A model generated the notes under the pieces. That model searched no databases and was not told the DNA's origin. It saw nothing but the letters and a program-made list of their open reading frames with translations. From Nitrospirota bacterium (lineage in GTDB: Bacteria > UBA2233), in contig WOZJ01000052.1 in the NCBI GenBank assembly GCA_011620345.1, positions 1-11,378 of the forward strand: a stretch of 11,378 bases of DNA, given 5' to 3'. Below, one piece after another: positions 1-6,782 of this stretch. The stretch's first letter is position 1; each line of letters opens with the position of its first letter. Both the position numbers and the translations under genes were made by a program.

Positions 1-394
1 TCCGGTTGAAGACGCCAAGAACCGAACCTATCTCTGCAACCCGCAAGTCGCACCAGAGCGCAAGCTCGAGCCCTCCCGCCACGGCATACCCAGAGATGGC
101 CGCGATGACGGGCTTGGAAAGCCGCATTCTTGTCGGCCCCATGGGGCCGGGCTCAGACATGCCCTCGCTTAGCACGTTGGGCCGGCCATGGGCGATGGCC
201 CTTAGGTCTGCCCCGGCGCAGAAATGCCCCCCTTGCCCCCAGAGCACGGCCACGGAAAGCTCCTCGTTCTCCTCAAACCTTTGAAAGGCCTCGAAAAGCT
301 CGGCTGCGGTTTCTCGATCGAGGGCGTTGCGTACCTCCGGGCGGCTTAAGATGATCGTCGCAACCTTGCCTTGGCGTTCCAGGTCAATGGCCAC
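1..394 (-). CDS. Crotonase / enoyl-CoA hydratase family protein (3' part beyond window)
   Basis: N-terminal 131 codons of a crotonase-fold enzyme; the C-terminal half lies beyond the left edge. Crotonases stabilise an acyl-CoA enolate in an oxyanion hole, typically hydrating enoyl-CoA in fatty-acid or aromatic breakdown. Visible are SRPEVRNALD (17-26), the first oxyanion-hole segment HFCAGADL (57-64) and the second, GYAVAGGLELA (102-112), with E110 at the position of the first catalytic glutamate of classical hydratases. The following LGVFNR (126-131) puts Asn where the second catalytic glutamate (the E of FGxPE) normally sits. That resembles the broad 'crotonase/enoyl-CoA hydratase family' subgroup rather than proven hydratases, so the exact reaction is open. 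The start is GTG (394-392), with an AAAGGGGG ribosome-binding site just upstream; there is no in-frame ATG at a suitable place. It lies on the same strand as the CBS-domain gene but is separated from it by about 245 bp and a terminator. Confidence 0.9.
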   Translation of the reverse strand, partial: MAIDLERQGKVATIILSRPEVRNALDRETAAELFEAFQRFEENEELSVAVLWGQGGHFCAGADLRAIAHGRPNVLSEGMSEPGPMGPTRMRLSKPVIAAISGYAVAGGLELALWCDLRVAEIGSVLGVFNR

Positions 395-570
395 GTTGCC
401 CCCTTTCTAGACTCACGACAAAGATTCCTGGATTTCTACGGTCCACTTTTAAAATCGCTTGCAGCCCCCCGAATCGGCCCTAAATCTTTTCACTAGGCGC
501 CACAGATAGGAAGGAAACAATAAAAAGACGGCGGGGCGACGCTCGGAGTGCTCGTCTGAAAGAGGCTGAA

Positions 571-588
571 GGTTAAGCGGGTTAAGCG
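571..588. repeat. Tandem 9-bp duplication GGTTAAGCG
   Basis: Two perfect adjacent copies of GGTTAAGCG at 571-579 and 580-588, just beyond the CBS-gene terminator. The rest of the 395-590 interval shows no convincing gene. The repeat may be a slippage duplication; no function is assigned. Confidence 0.6.
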
Positions 589-590
589 GC

Positions 591-611
591 AAGAAAAGCC
601 AGCTTCCGGCT
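591..611 (-). terminator. Intrinsic terminator of the CBS-domain gene
   Basis: Read on the minus strand, AGCCGG-AAG-CTGGCT folds into a 6-bp stem (one G-T wobble) with a 3-nt loop, followed directly by TTTTCTT. It starts 27 bp after the CBS-gene stop codon. The stem is short but the placement and T tract are typical. It would separate the CBS gene from the crotonase gene further on. Confidence 0.6.
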
Positions 612-638
612 GTTTGCTAGGAGGTAAAGTGCATTCCC

Positions 639-1094
639 CTAATCCGCTTCGATCTCCGGGCCGTGGCTTCCAGTAATGTATTTTTTTAGCTCCCGGATGG
701 TAAATTTCTGGTCTGAAATGGTTTCTTTTACCACGTCGCCTATGCTTATGACCCCGACAACACCGCCTTCATCCAGGACGGGCAAATGCCGGATTCTTTG
801 AAGCGTCATTATCGCCATACAGGTGTTGATGTCGTCGCTTAAGCCCACGCAGAAAACCCCCCTTTCCATCAGCTCGCTCACGAGGGTGTCCTTCGATGCT
901 CGCCCTTGCAAGATGACCTTGCGGGCATAGTCTCTTTCAGAAAAAACCCCTGCCAGCTTGCCATCGTCTAAAACCAATACTGCACCGACGTTATGTTCCG
1001 CCATGACTTCAAGCGCCTCAAAGACCGTCGCCTGAGGTGAAACAGACCGCACGTCGCTCCCTTTTTTTCTAAGAATATCCCTGACGTAAACCAT
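639..1094 (-). CDS. Two-CBS-domain protein
   Basis: A 151-residue protein made almost entirely of a tandem CBS pair (Bateman module): CBS1 about residues 8-65, ending GVFSERDYARKV, and CBS2 about 73-128, ending GVISIGDVVKE. The GxFSERD and GVISIGD turns with their Asp residues are the usual contacts for adenosine ligands (AMP/ATP/SAM/NAD) in this family. There is no attached enzyme or transporter domain, so it is best seen as a stand-alone cytoplasmic energy or redox sensor; the partner is unknown. I chose the ATG at 1094 because GGGAGG lies about 7 bp upstream and the protein then starts MVYVRDIL, as family members usually do. An ATG at 1151 in the same frame has no ribosome-binding site and adds only an unconserved 19-residue extension. 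It is divergent from the cupin-flavodiiron unit, and an intrinsic terminator follows the stop. Confidence 0.9.
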   Translation of the reverse strand: MVYVRDILRKKGSDVRSVSPQATVFEALEVMAEHNVGAVLVLDDGKLAGVFSERDYARKVILQGRASKDTLVSELMERGVFCVGLSDDINTCMAIMTLQRIRHLPVLDEGGVVGVISIGDVVKETISDQKFTIRELKKYITGSHGPEIEAD

Positions 1095-1151
1095 GAGAGC
1101 CCTCCCGCTGATTCCTAGTAGAAAAATCAATTTGGATTCTCTATCTATCAT

Positions 1152-1165
1152 TTGACACTGTTCAA
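1152..1165. promoter_or_regulatory. Possible CRP/FNR-family (FNR/HcpR-like) site
   Basis: TTGAC-ACTG-TTCAA is a 14-bp dyad with TTGA and TCAA outer arms. It differs at two positions from the FNR consensus TTGAT-N4-ATCAA and at one from the TTGAC-N4-GTCAA type that I recall for HcpR-like regulators. It lies in the divergent region, 58 bp upstream of the CBS start and about 200 bp upstream of the cupin start, so the CBS promoter is the nearer target. One short site can easily arise by chance. Confidence 0.3.
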
Positions 1166-1255
1166 GGCGAAAAAATCAAGGTCTCGCTTGGTCCACGACT
1201 CAAAGTCCCCCCTTTTTTTTAGAACGGGAGAGTTTTTTGGAAGGAAGCGCGAAGG

Positions 1256-1293
1256 CGTTCGAATTGACTACGAACGGGGGGAGGGTGTATTTT
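1256..1293 (+). promoter_or_regulatory. Candidate sigma70-type promoter and dyad upstream of cupin-flavodiiron unit
   Basis: A TTGACT -35 box (1264-1269; consensus TTGACA) is followed 18 bp later by TATTTT (1288-1293), or 16 bp later by TGTATT (1286-1291). The -35 box sits inside a perfect 6-bp inverted repeat, CGTTCG (1256-1261) and CGAACG (1271-1276), a plausible operator that would block RNA polymerase. Predicted transcription would begin near 1300, leaving a leader of about 65 nt before the cupin ATG. Confidence 0.45.
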
Positions 1294-1365
1294 AAAACTA
1301 ACCGATCGAACACGAAAGGCTGGCTGGTAGCCTCAGCAGCGGAAATCCTGCAAAGGAGAGTAAGT

Positions 1366-1728
1366 ATGGATAAGGATAAGCCACAAAAACCGGCGAATGC
1401 CCTCATCCCCCAAGGAACGCCTCTTGGCCTTGAAGAGCTTGCCTCTTACCAAGAAGGATCCATCGTCAGCCGTATTCTACTTAAGACCGCTTCGGGCTCG
1501 GTCACGCTGTTTGCCTTCGATAAAAACCAGGCCTTAAGCGAGCATACGACGCCCTTCGAAGCGCTGGCCCACATGCTGGAAGGCGAGGCCGAGTTCATCG
1601 TTGGGGGCAAAGCGATGAGCTTGAAAGCGGGCCAACTCGTGTGGATGCCCGCAAACATTCCGCATGCCCTGAAGGCCGTCACGCGCTTTAAAATGCTGCT
1701 GACCATGCTAAGCGAGGTGAACTTATGA
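1366..1728 (+). CDS. Small single-domain cupin protein
   Basis: A 120-residue cupin (cupin_2 type, conserved beta barrel). The barrel runs from about residue 45 to 115: motif 1 is SEHTTPFEALAHMLEGEAEF (58-77), with H60 and E65 as likely metal ligands but Thr62 where the second His of HxH normally lies; motif 2 is AGQLVWMPANIPHAL (88-102), with H100. This compact form is frequent in anaerobes and usually has no assigned substrate; binding of a small molecule or divalent metal is the general expectation. The start at 1366 is set by AAAGGAGAG just upstream; the reading frame is open back to 1237, but nothing there resembles a cupin. Its TGA overlaps the flavodiiron ATG (ATGA), so the two are probably translationally coupled. 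It is clearly GC-richer than its partner. Confidence 0.9.
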   Translation: MDKDKPQKPANALIPQGTPLGLEELASYQEGSIVSRILLKTASGSVTLFAFDKNQALSEHTTPFEALAHMLEGEAEFIVGGKAMSLKAGQLVWMPANIPHALKAVTRFKMLLTMLSEVNL

Positions 1729-2930
1729 GCTCTGTTAAAATTATGGACAACTTGTTTTGGTGCGGGGTTTTTGACCCCAACATGCGTATATTCGATATAG
1801 CTATTCCTACGGAAAAAGGCACAACTTATAACAGCTATCTTATCGTTGGCAAGAATAAAAAAGCCTTGATAGATGCCAGTAAGCTTGATTTCAAGAAAGA
1901 ACATTTCGATCATATTGAAGAAATATGCCCGATTAAAGAAATTGACTATATTATCGTCAATCATACCGAACCGGATCACTCTGGGACTTTGCCCGTGATT
2001 GTCGATACAAACCCAGATATTGAGGTTATCTACTCCAAGACAGCAAAAAGCTTTGTTGATAACGTTTTAAACAGACCGTACAAAGGCCGGGCTGTAGGTG
2101 ACAATGATGCGATAGATTTAGGGGGGTTGACCCTTCAATTTTTTCATGCACCTTTTCTCCACTGGCCTGATACAATGTTTACCTATCTAAAAGAATATAA
2201 AGTTTTATTCCCCTGTGATTTCCTTGGCTCTCATTACTGCGACACCAATTTATTCAACGACAAAGTTGTCAATAAAGACGAAGCCTTTGACGCTTTCAAG
2301 TATTATTACATGTGCATCATGAGGCCTTTCAATGATTACATATCAAACGCTTTTAAAAAAATAGCGCCACTTGACATTCAAATGATTTGCCCTTCTCATG
2401 GTCCAATATTGAGAGAAAATCTTGATGCATATATGAATTTTTATAAAGAGCAAGCTAAAAGGCACAACCTAAGGAGAGAGAACAACCAGGCCGTTATTGT
2501 GTATGCCAGCGCCTATGGCAACACCAAAAAACTGGCGGAAAAAATACGTGAAGGGATTTCCGATAGCGGCGTAAAAGTAAAGATTTTTGACGCATCAGAT
2601 TGCAATATGGAAGATCTTATAAACGAAATTGAAGCATCCAATGGGCTTTTAATAGGAACCGCCACAATCAATTCTAAAACTCCCAAGCCAATATTTGACG
2701 TATTTTCCAGCATGGTTGTTTTAAACGTTGCAGGCAGAATTGCCGGTGTTTTTGGCTCTTATGGTTGGAGCGGAGAGGGGATTACAATTTGCGAAGATAT
2801 CGTGAGGACAATGAGAATGAAAACTCCCCTGGAAAGCTTCAAGGTAAAGATGACGCCGAGCGAAAAAGAATTAAACGATGCTTCCGAATGGGGGAGAGAA
2901 TTTGGCATTGCACTTTTAGGGTCGAGTTAG
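1725..2930 (+). CDS. fprA: Class A flavodiiron protein (FprA / rubredoxin:oxygen oxidoreductase type)
   Basis: A 401-residue soluble enzyme that reduces O2 to water and/or NO to N2O, drawing electrons from rubredoxin or a related donor; it protects anaerobes from oxidative or nitrosative stress. Residues 1-250 form the metallo-beta-lactamase-like domain with a complete diiron ligand set: H80, E82 and D84 in HTEPDHSG, H146 in LHWPD, D165 in PCDF and H225 in CPSHGP. Residues about 256-400 form a flavodoxin domain with the FMN phosphate loop SAYGNTKKLAEK (262-273). There is no C-terminal rubredoxin or flavin-reductase extension, so it is the minimal class A form. Its ATG overlaps the cupin stop. 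Base composition is striking: sampled 60-bp rows are mostly 35-40% G+C, against about 58-65% in rows of the cupin and glgX genes, and codons end often in A/T. Recent horizontal acquisition is likely. O2 versus NO preference cannot be read from sequence. Confidence 0.97.
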   Translation: MSSVKIMDNLFWCGVFDPNMRIFDIAIPTEKGTTYNSYLIVGKNKKALIDASKLDFKKEHFDHIEEICPIKEIDYIIVNHTEPDHSGTLPVIVDTNPDIEVIYSKTAKSFVDNVLNRPYKGRAVGDNDAIDLGGLTLQFFHAPFLHWPDTMFTYLKEYKVLFPCDFLGSHYCDTNLFNDKVVNKDEAFDAFKYYYMCIMRPFNDYISNAFKKIAPLDIQMICPSHGPILRENLDAYMNFYKEQAKRHNLRRENNQAVIVYASAYGNTKKLAEKIREGISDSGVKVKIFDASDCNMEDLINEIEASNGLLIGTATINSKTPKPIFDVFSSMVVLNVAGRIAGVFGSYGWSGEGITICEDIVRTMRMKTPLESFKVKMTPSEKELNDASEWGREFGIALLGSS

Positions 2931-2955
2931 GGTTAAGTAATGCACGCACCGCTCA

Positions 2956-2970
2956 AGCCCGTTACGGGCT
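2956..2970 (+). other. Short GC-rich hairpin between fprA and glgX
   Basis: AGCCCG-TTA-CGGGCT is a perfect 6-bp stem with a 3-nt loop, 26 bp after the fprA stop and 40 bp before the glgX start. No T tract follows, so it is not a standard intrinsic terminator. It may slow read-through or protect an mRNA end. No clear promoter for glgX is seen in the 80-bp gap. Confidence 0.4.
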
Positions 2971-3010
2971 GCAATAACGCCAAAATTCTTCTTTTTGAAG
3001 GAGGAGCCTA

Positions 3011-5137
3011 ATGCCAAAGAAGTATGCCGTTTGGTTTGGAACCCCATACCCACTTGGGGCTACGTGGGATGGGTTAGGCGTAAACTTCGCCCTTTTTAGC
3101 GAGCGGGCGGAAAAAGTCGAGCTTTGTTTGTTCGATGAATCCGGCCAAAACGAGGTCGCCCGCATCCCCATGCCAGACCAGACAGACCAGATTTGGCATG
3201 CCTATCTTCCAGAAGCCCGTCCAGGACTAAAATACGCCTACAGGGTATACGGCCCCTACAAGCCTGAAGAGGGGCAACGGTTCAACCCCAACAAGCTCCT
3301 TTTGGACCCTTATGCCAAGGCGATCGTAGGGGATATCAAGTGGGACGATGCGCACTTCGCCTATAAAGTCGGCGATCCCCAAGAAGACCTGTCTTTCGAC
3401 GAGAGAGACAGCGCACCATTCACCCCTAAAGGCGTCGTCGTGGAACAAGCCTTCAGCTGGGGGAAAGATGCAAAGCTCGACATCCCGTGGCACGAGACGA
3501 TTATCTACGAGATGCACGTGAAGGGCTTCAGCAAGCTCAACCACCAACTTCCCGAAGAGCTTCGCGGCACCTACGCCGGGCTTGGCAGCGAGCCTGCAAT
3601 AGATTATTTTAAAAGGCTTGGGGTTACCTCTCTCGAGCTCATGCCCGTCCATACGTTCGCCGATGACCGCTACCTGGTCGAAAAGGGCCTTCGCAACTAC
3701 TGGGGCTACAACTCGATCGGGTTCTTTGCTCCCGACATGCGCTACAGCGCGACAGGCCAGATTGCGGAGTTCAAGACCATGGTCAAGGCGCTCCATGCGG
3801 CCGGGATCGAGGTAATTTTAGATGTCGTGTACAACCACACGGCCGAAGGCAACCATTTGGGGCCTACGCTAAGCTTCAAGGGGATCGACAACGCCGCCTA
3901 CTACCGGCTTGTTAATGACGACCCCCGCCATTACATGGACTACACGGGATGCGGTAACTCGCTCAACATGGACCACCCCAGAGTCCTCCAGCTCATCATG
4001 GACAGCCTGCGCTACTGGATCACGGAAATGCATGTCGACGGGTTTCGGTTCGATCTTGCCTCGACATTGGCCAGGGAACTGCACGAGGTGAACCGGCTAG
4101 GGAGCTTTTTTGACATCATCTGCCAAGACCCGGTTATATCACAGACAAAGCTCATTGCCGAGCCTTGGGACCTTGGCGAAGGCGGTTATCAAGTTGGAAA
4201 CTTCCCGCCTGGCTGGGCCGAATGGAACGATAAGTACCGCGATTGCATGCGCCGATACTGGAAAGGGGACGGTGGGCAGATCGGAGAGCTCGCCTACAGG
4301 CTGACGGGCTCGTCCGATTTGTATGCCCTCTCTGGACGTCGGCCCGTCGCCTCGATTAACTTCATCACGGCACACGATGGGTTTACGCTCAACGATTTAG
4401 TCAGCTACAACGAAAAGCACAACGAGGCCAACTTAGAGGACAATAAAGACGGCTCGGACAACAACCTAAGCTGGAACTGCGGGGCTGAGGGTCCGAGCGA
4501 TGCCCCCGAGATCAACGAGCTAAGGGCCCGTCAAAAAAGAAATTTCTTGGCAACACTTTTGCTTTCCCAAGGGGTGCCGATGCTCTTGATGGGCGATGAG
4601 GTTAACCGCTCCCAAATGGGCAACAACAACGCCTACTGCCAAGACAACGAAATCACGTGGATGCGCTGGGATTTCAAGCCCGAGGATAGGGAGCTCTTCA
4701 AGTTTGTTCGCGACGTCCTCGCGTTTCGAAAGTCACACCCCATATTGCACCGGGCTCACTTCTTCCAGGGCCGTCCAATCCATGGGACGGGGATTAAAGA
4801 CATTCTTTGGCTTAACTCCTCCGGCCAGGAGATGAGCGACGAAGAATGGGAGCAGGCGTTTACCCGTTGCCTTGGCGTGTTCTTTGCGGGTTCTGGGCTG
4901 ACCGAGATGGACGAGAGGGGCCGCCCACTCGTCGACGACAACATGCTGATCCTACTAAGCTCCCATCACGAGGAGATCCCCTTCAAGATCCCCGAACTTC
5001 CGATCGAGGGCAGCTGGGAGGTAGCCTTCGATACGTCCGATCCAAAGCGAAAGGGCTCTTGGTTTGCACCCGGAGACGAGTATCCGCTGGCAAACCGCTC
5101 GTTTGTCGTGCTGTTGAACGCAAGGCCGGAGGAATAG
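3011..5137 (+). CDS. glgX: Glycogen debranching enzyme / isoamylase (GH13_11)
   Basis: A 708-residue cytoplasmic debranching enzyme that hydrolyses alpha-1,6 branch points of glycogen or phosphorylase-limit dextrin. It opens with a CBM48/isoamylase N domain (about 1-125; [18 protein letters not shown], 14-31), followed by the GH13 barrel. Conserved regions are visible: [19 protein letters not shown] with nucleophile D348, AEPWD with acid/base E384, and [14 protein letters not shown] with transition-state Asp D456. [11 protein letters not shown] and the [16 protein letters not shown] loop are hallmarks of the GlgX/TreX group. Length fits (E. coli GlgX is somewhat shorter, archaeal TreX similar). 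A beta-sandwich follows the barrel from about residue 600. The start is fixed by GAAGGAGGAG 5-7 bp upstream of the ATG. G+C returns to the local norm here, unlike the preceding gene. No other glycogen gene is in the window. It converges with the AGPS-like gene, with a 50-bp gap. Confidence 0.97.
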   Translation: MPKKYAVWFGTPYPLGATWDGLGVNFALFSERAEKVELCLFDESGQNEVARIPMPDQTDQIWHAYLPEARPGLKYAYRVYGPYKPEEGQRFNPNKLLLDPYAKAIVGDIKWDDAHFAYKVGDPQEDLSFDERDSAPFTPKGVVVEQAFSWGKDAKLDIPWHETIIYEMHVKGFSKLNHQLPEELRGTYAGLGSEPAIDYFKRLGVTSLELMPVHTFADDRYLVEKGLRNYWGYNSIGFFAPDMRYSATGQIAEFKTMVKALHAAGIEVILDVVYNHTAEGNHLGPTLSFKGIDNAAYYRLVNDDPRHYMDYTGCGNSLNMDHPRVLQLIMDSLRYWITEMHVDGFRFDLASTLARELHEVNRLGSFFDIICQDPVISQTKLIAEPWDLGEGGYQVGNFPPGWAEWNDKYRDCMRRYWKGDGGQIGELAYRLTGSSDLYALSGRRPVASINFITAHDGFTLNDLVSYNEKHNEANLEDNKDGSDNNLSWNCGAEGPSDAPEINELRARQKRNFLATLLLSQGVPMLLMGDEVNRSQMGNNNAYCQDNEITWMRWDFKPEDRELFKFVRDVLAFRKSHPILHRAHFFQGRPIHGTGIKDILWLNSSGQEMSDEEWEQAFTRCLGVFFAGSGLTEMDERGRPLVDDNMLILLSSHHEEIPFKIPELPIEGSWEVAFDTSDPKRKGSWFAPGDEYPLANRSFVVLLNARPEE

Positions 5138-5154
5138 TCGGGCTTTAAGGGAAA

Positions 5155-5210
5155 CGGGCAAACAATGCTCGGCGAACGCCGCCACAATCAAGGGGCGAGA
5201 AGTTTGCCCG
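5155..5210. repeat. Long-range inverted repeat at convergent gene ends
   Basis: CGGGCAAAC (5155-5163) and GTTTGCCCG (5202-5210) are perfect 9-bp inverted arms 38 bp apart. Inside them are CTCG/CGAG (5168-5171 and 5196-5199) and a GGC-GAAC-GCC mini-hairpin (5171-5180), so the region could fold into one branched stem. It sits between the glgX stop and the AGPS-like stop, and its right arm is within the AGPS coding end. It is a possible bidirectional 3' end structure, without a proper T tract on either strand. Confidence 0.4.
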
Positions 5211-6780
5211 GGTTGAGCATGCCTGTGGGGTCGAGTGTAGCCTTGAGCGATCGAAGCAAGGAAAGCCCGGCCTCGCCTTTTTCTTCGGTCATGTAAGAGA
5301 GGTGGTCGGAGCCTACTCCGTGGTGGTGGGTGAGCGTGGCTTTCTGCCCAAGGACGGCTTGGATGGAGGCACGCTTGATCGTTTGCCAGCACGCGAGGGT
5401 TTCTTCAAACCCCTTGGCAAGCCTAAAAAAGAACGTGAAGTAAAGGCTCGCGCCTGTTTCGTAGCCGTGCGAGAGGTGCGCCATGGCATAGACCCGGCCG
5501 TTATCTGTAGCGAGCGCGCCCTGCATGGCCTTCATGACGGCCCCGTAGGTAGGCAGGAGCCTGGAGTAGGCCGTTGCGGTCTCTAGCGTATCCACTCCGT
5601 AGCCAAGCTCCCAAAGCGCGTTGCGCAGGTATGGCAGCCGAAAGCGGCTCTTTTGCCAGCTCTTCCCGGGGATCCTTCCAAGCCCTATGCCCTTGTGCGT
5701 ACGGACCACCGCAGCGGCTTCTTGAAGGGCCTTCGCAACGTCCCCCCGCCTGCCGGCCGCTCCGTAGAGCAAAAGACAGCGCTGTTCCCCTTTTGGCATG
5801 CGAAATCGCAGCGCCCTGTTGGCCAGCCCTCCAAGCCTGCCCAAATTGGCCAAAAGAAAGGAAACTCTCGTCTCGAAGACATCGCTTAGCCGAAGCATGC
5901 ATAAGGGGACTCGCGCTTGGATAAGCTCCCGAACCGCCTCGAGCCCTGCCTCGAACCCCGGAAGCAGCGCGCCCACGAAGGCTTGCTTTTCTGGGAGCGG
6001 CCGAACCCTCACGACGGCCTCGGTCAAAACGCCAAAGCACCCTTCCGAGCCAAGGACGACGTGCTTGAGCTCAGCCCCGGCCGCCGAAGCGGGGTGCGGG
6101 GGAATGTCGAGCCTCCCTGCCGGCGTGATCATACGCCCGCCTTGGAACATGTCCGCAATTCTTCCGTAGCCCAGCGACTCCTGGCCGCTCGAGTGCGTCA
6201 CGACCCAGCCGCCCAAGCTCGAATAGGCGAAGGATTGCGGGAAATGCCCGAGCGTGAACCCATTGGCCCTTAGCTGCGCCTCGAGCCATGGGCCTTGAAC
6301 GCCCGCCTCGAACCTCGCCAAATGGCTTTTTTGATCGAGCTCGAGCAGGGCCTGCATCCTTTCGAGGCTAAGGGTCAAAACGGGCTTTCCGTTCTCAACT
6401 GGGTTCACCCCGCCCGTAACGGAGGTTCCGCCTCCGTACGGAATGACCTGCGCATCGATCCCACTTGCCCATTCGAGCAATTCTTCGATGTCCGATGGGC
6501 AAACAGGAAACGCGACGCCATCCGGCACGTTGGGAACTTCCCCGAACCGAAGCGCCGCCAAATCGGCAAAGCTCTGGCCGCGCGCACGCACAAGCCGTGT
6601 CTTTGGGTCACAGGCCACAAGCGGATGATCGGGAAGCCTGGGAAACGGCACAGGGATACTCTCGGCCGGAACACTGGGTGCTGGGGCGCTTTCTCCAAGC
6701 TCGGCCACAAGAAACCCCAGAGCCTCTTTTGGAAGAGGATAGACAACATCCTCTTCACCCCAGCCGTTCCAGCGGCGCAT
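5188..6780 (-). CDS. Alkyldihydroxyacetonephosphate-synthase-like FAD-binding oxidase
   Basis: A 530-residue VAO/PCMH-type flavoprotein. Alkyl-DHAP synthase (AGPS) swaps the acyl chain of acyl-DHAP for a fatty alcohol, making the ether bond of ether lipids. Family hallmarks seen: the N-terminal RWNGWG (3-8); the FAD pyrophosphate loop PYGGGTSVTGG (114-124); a Tyr-rich segment SLYFTFFFR, matching the region of the catalytic Tyr in AGPS; HHHGVG (485-490), the His cluster typical of AGPS; and the C-terminal LDPTGMLNPGK common to the superfamily. YLRNALWELGYGVDTLETA also aligns with eukaryotic AGPS by eye. No peroxisomal signal or transmembrane segment is present. ATG 6780 is preferred: GGGAGGG, inside the end of glpD, precedes it, and the protein then starts MRRWNGWG; a 19-residue longer frame from 6837 overlaps glpD. 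It lies 2 bp after the glpD stop, so the two are almost surely co-translated. A related flavin oxidase on another hydroxy acid remains possible. Confidence 0.88.
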   Translation of the reverse strand: MRRWNGWGEEDVVYPLPKEALGFLVAELGESAPAPSVPAESIPVPFPRLPDHPLVACDPKTRLVRARGQSFADLAALRFGEVPNVPDGVAFPVCPSDIEELLEWASGIDAQVIPYGGGTSVTGGVNPVENGKPVLTLSLERMQALLELDQKSHLARFEAGVQGPWLEAQLRANGFTLGHFPQSFAYSSLGGWVVTHSSGQESLGYGRIADMFQGGRMITPAGRLDIPPHPASAAGAELKHVVLGSEGCFGVLTEAVVRVRPLPEKQAFVGALLPGFEAGLEAVRELIQARVPLCMLRLSDVFETRVSFLLANLGRLGGLANRALRFRMPKGEQRCLLLYGAAGRRGDVAKALQEAAAVVRTHKGIGLGRIPGKSWQKSRFRLPYLRNALWELGYGVDTLETATAYSRLLPTYGAVMKAMQGALATDNGRVYAMAHLSHGYETGASLYFTFFFRLAKGFEETLACWQTIKRASIQAVLGQKATLTHHHGVGSDHLSYMTEEKGEAGLSLLRSLKATLDPTGMLNPGKLLAP

Positions 6781-6782
6781 GG

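Noticed and set aside
6-284. Plus-strand open frame of 92 codons at the left edge
   Set aside because: It is antisense to the crotonase, which has full oxyanion-hole motifs; the plus frame is Pro/Ser-rich without features.
1152-1157. Perfect TTGACA -35 box on the plus strand
   Set aside because: The six bases 17 bp downstream read about AATCAA, not a -10 box; the TTGACT at 1264 is the better candidate.
1200-1406. Minus-strand open frame of 68 codons with a hydrophobic stretch
   Set aside because: It has no ribosome-binding site, overlaps the cupin start and promoter, and resembles no known protein.
1446-1979. Minus-strand open frame of 177 codons
   Set aside because: It spans the cupin and fprA genes antisense, with no recognisable motif; the plus-strand genes are clear.
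2956-2970. Intrinsic terminator between fprA and glgX
   Set aside because: The 6-bp stem is good, but no T tract follows on either strand; it is listed only as a hairpin.
5501-6040. Minus-strand open frame of 179 codons
   Set aside because: It is a shifted frame within the AGPS-like gene, with low-complexity Arg/Ala/Gly-rich composition typical of GC-rich shadow frames.
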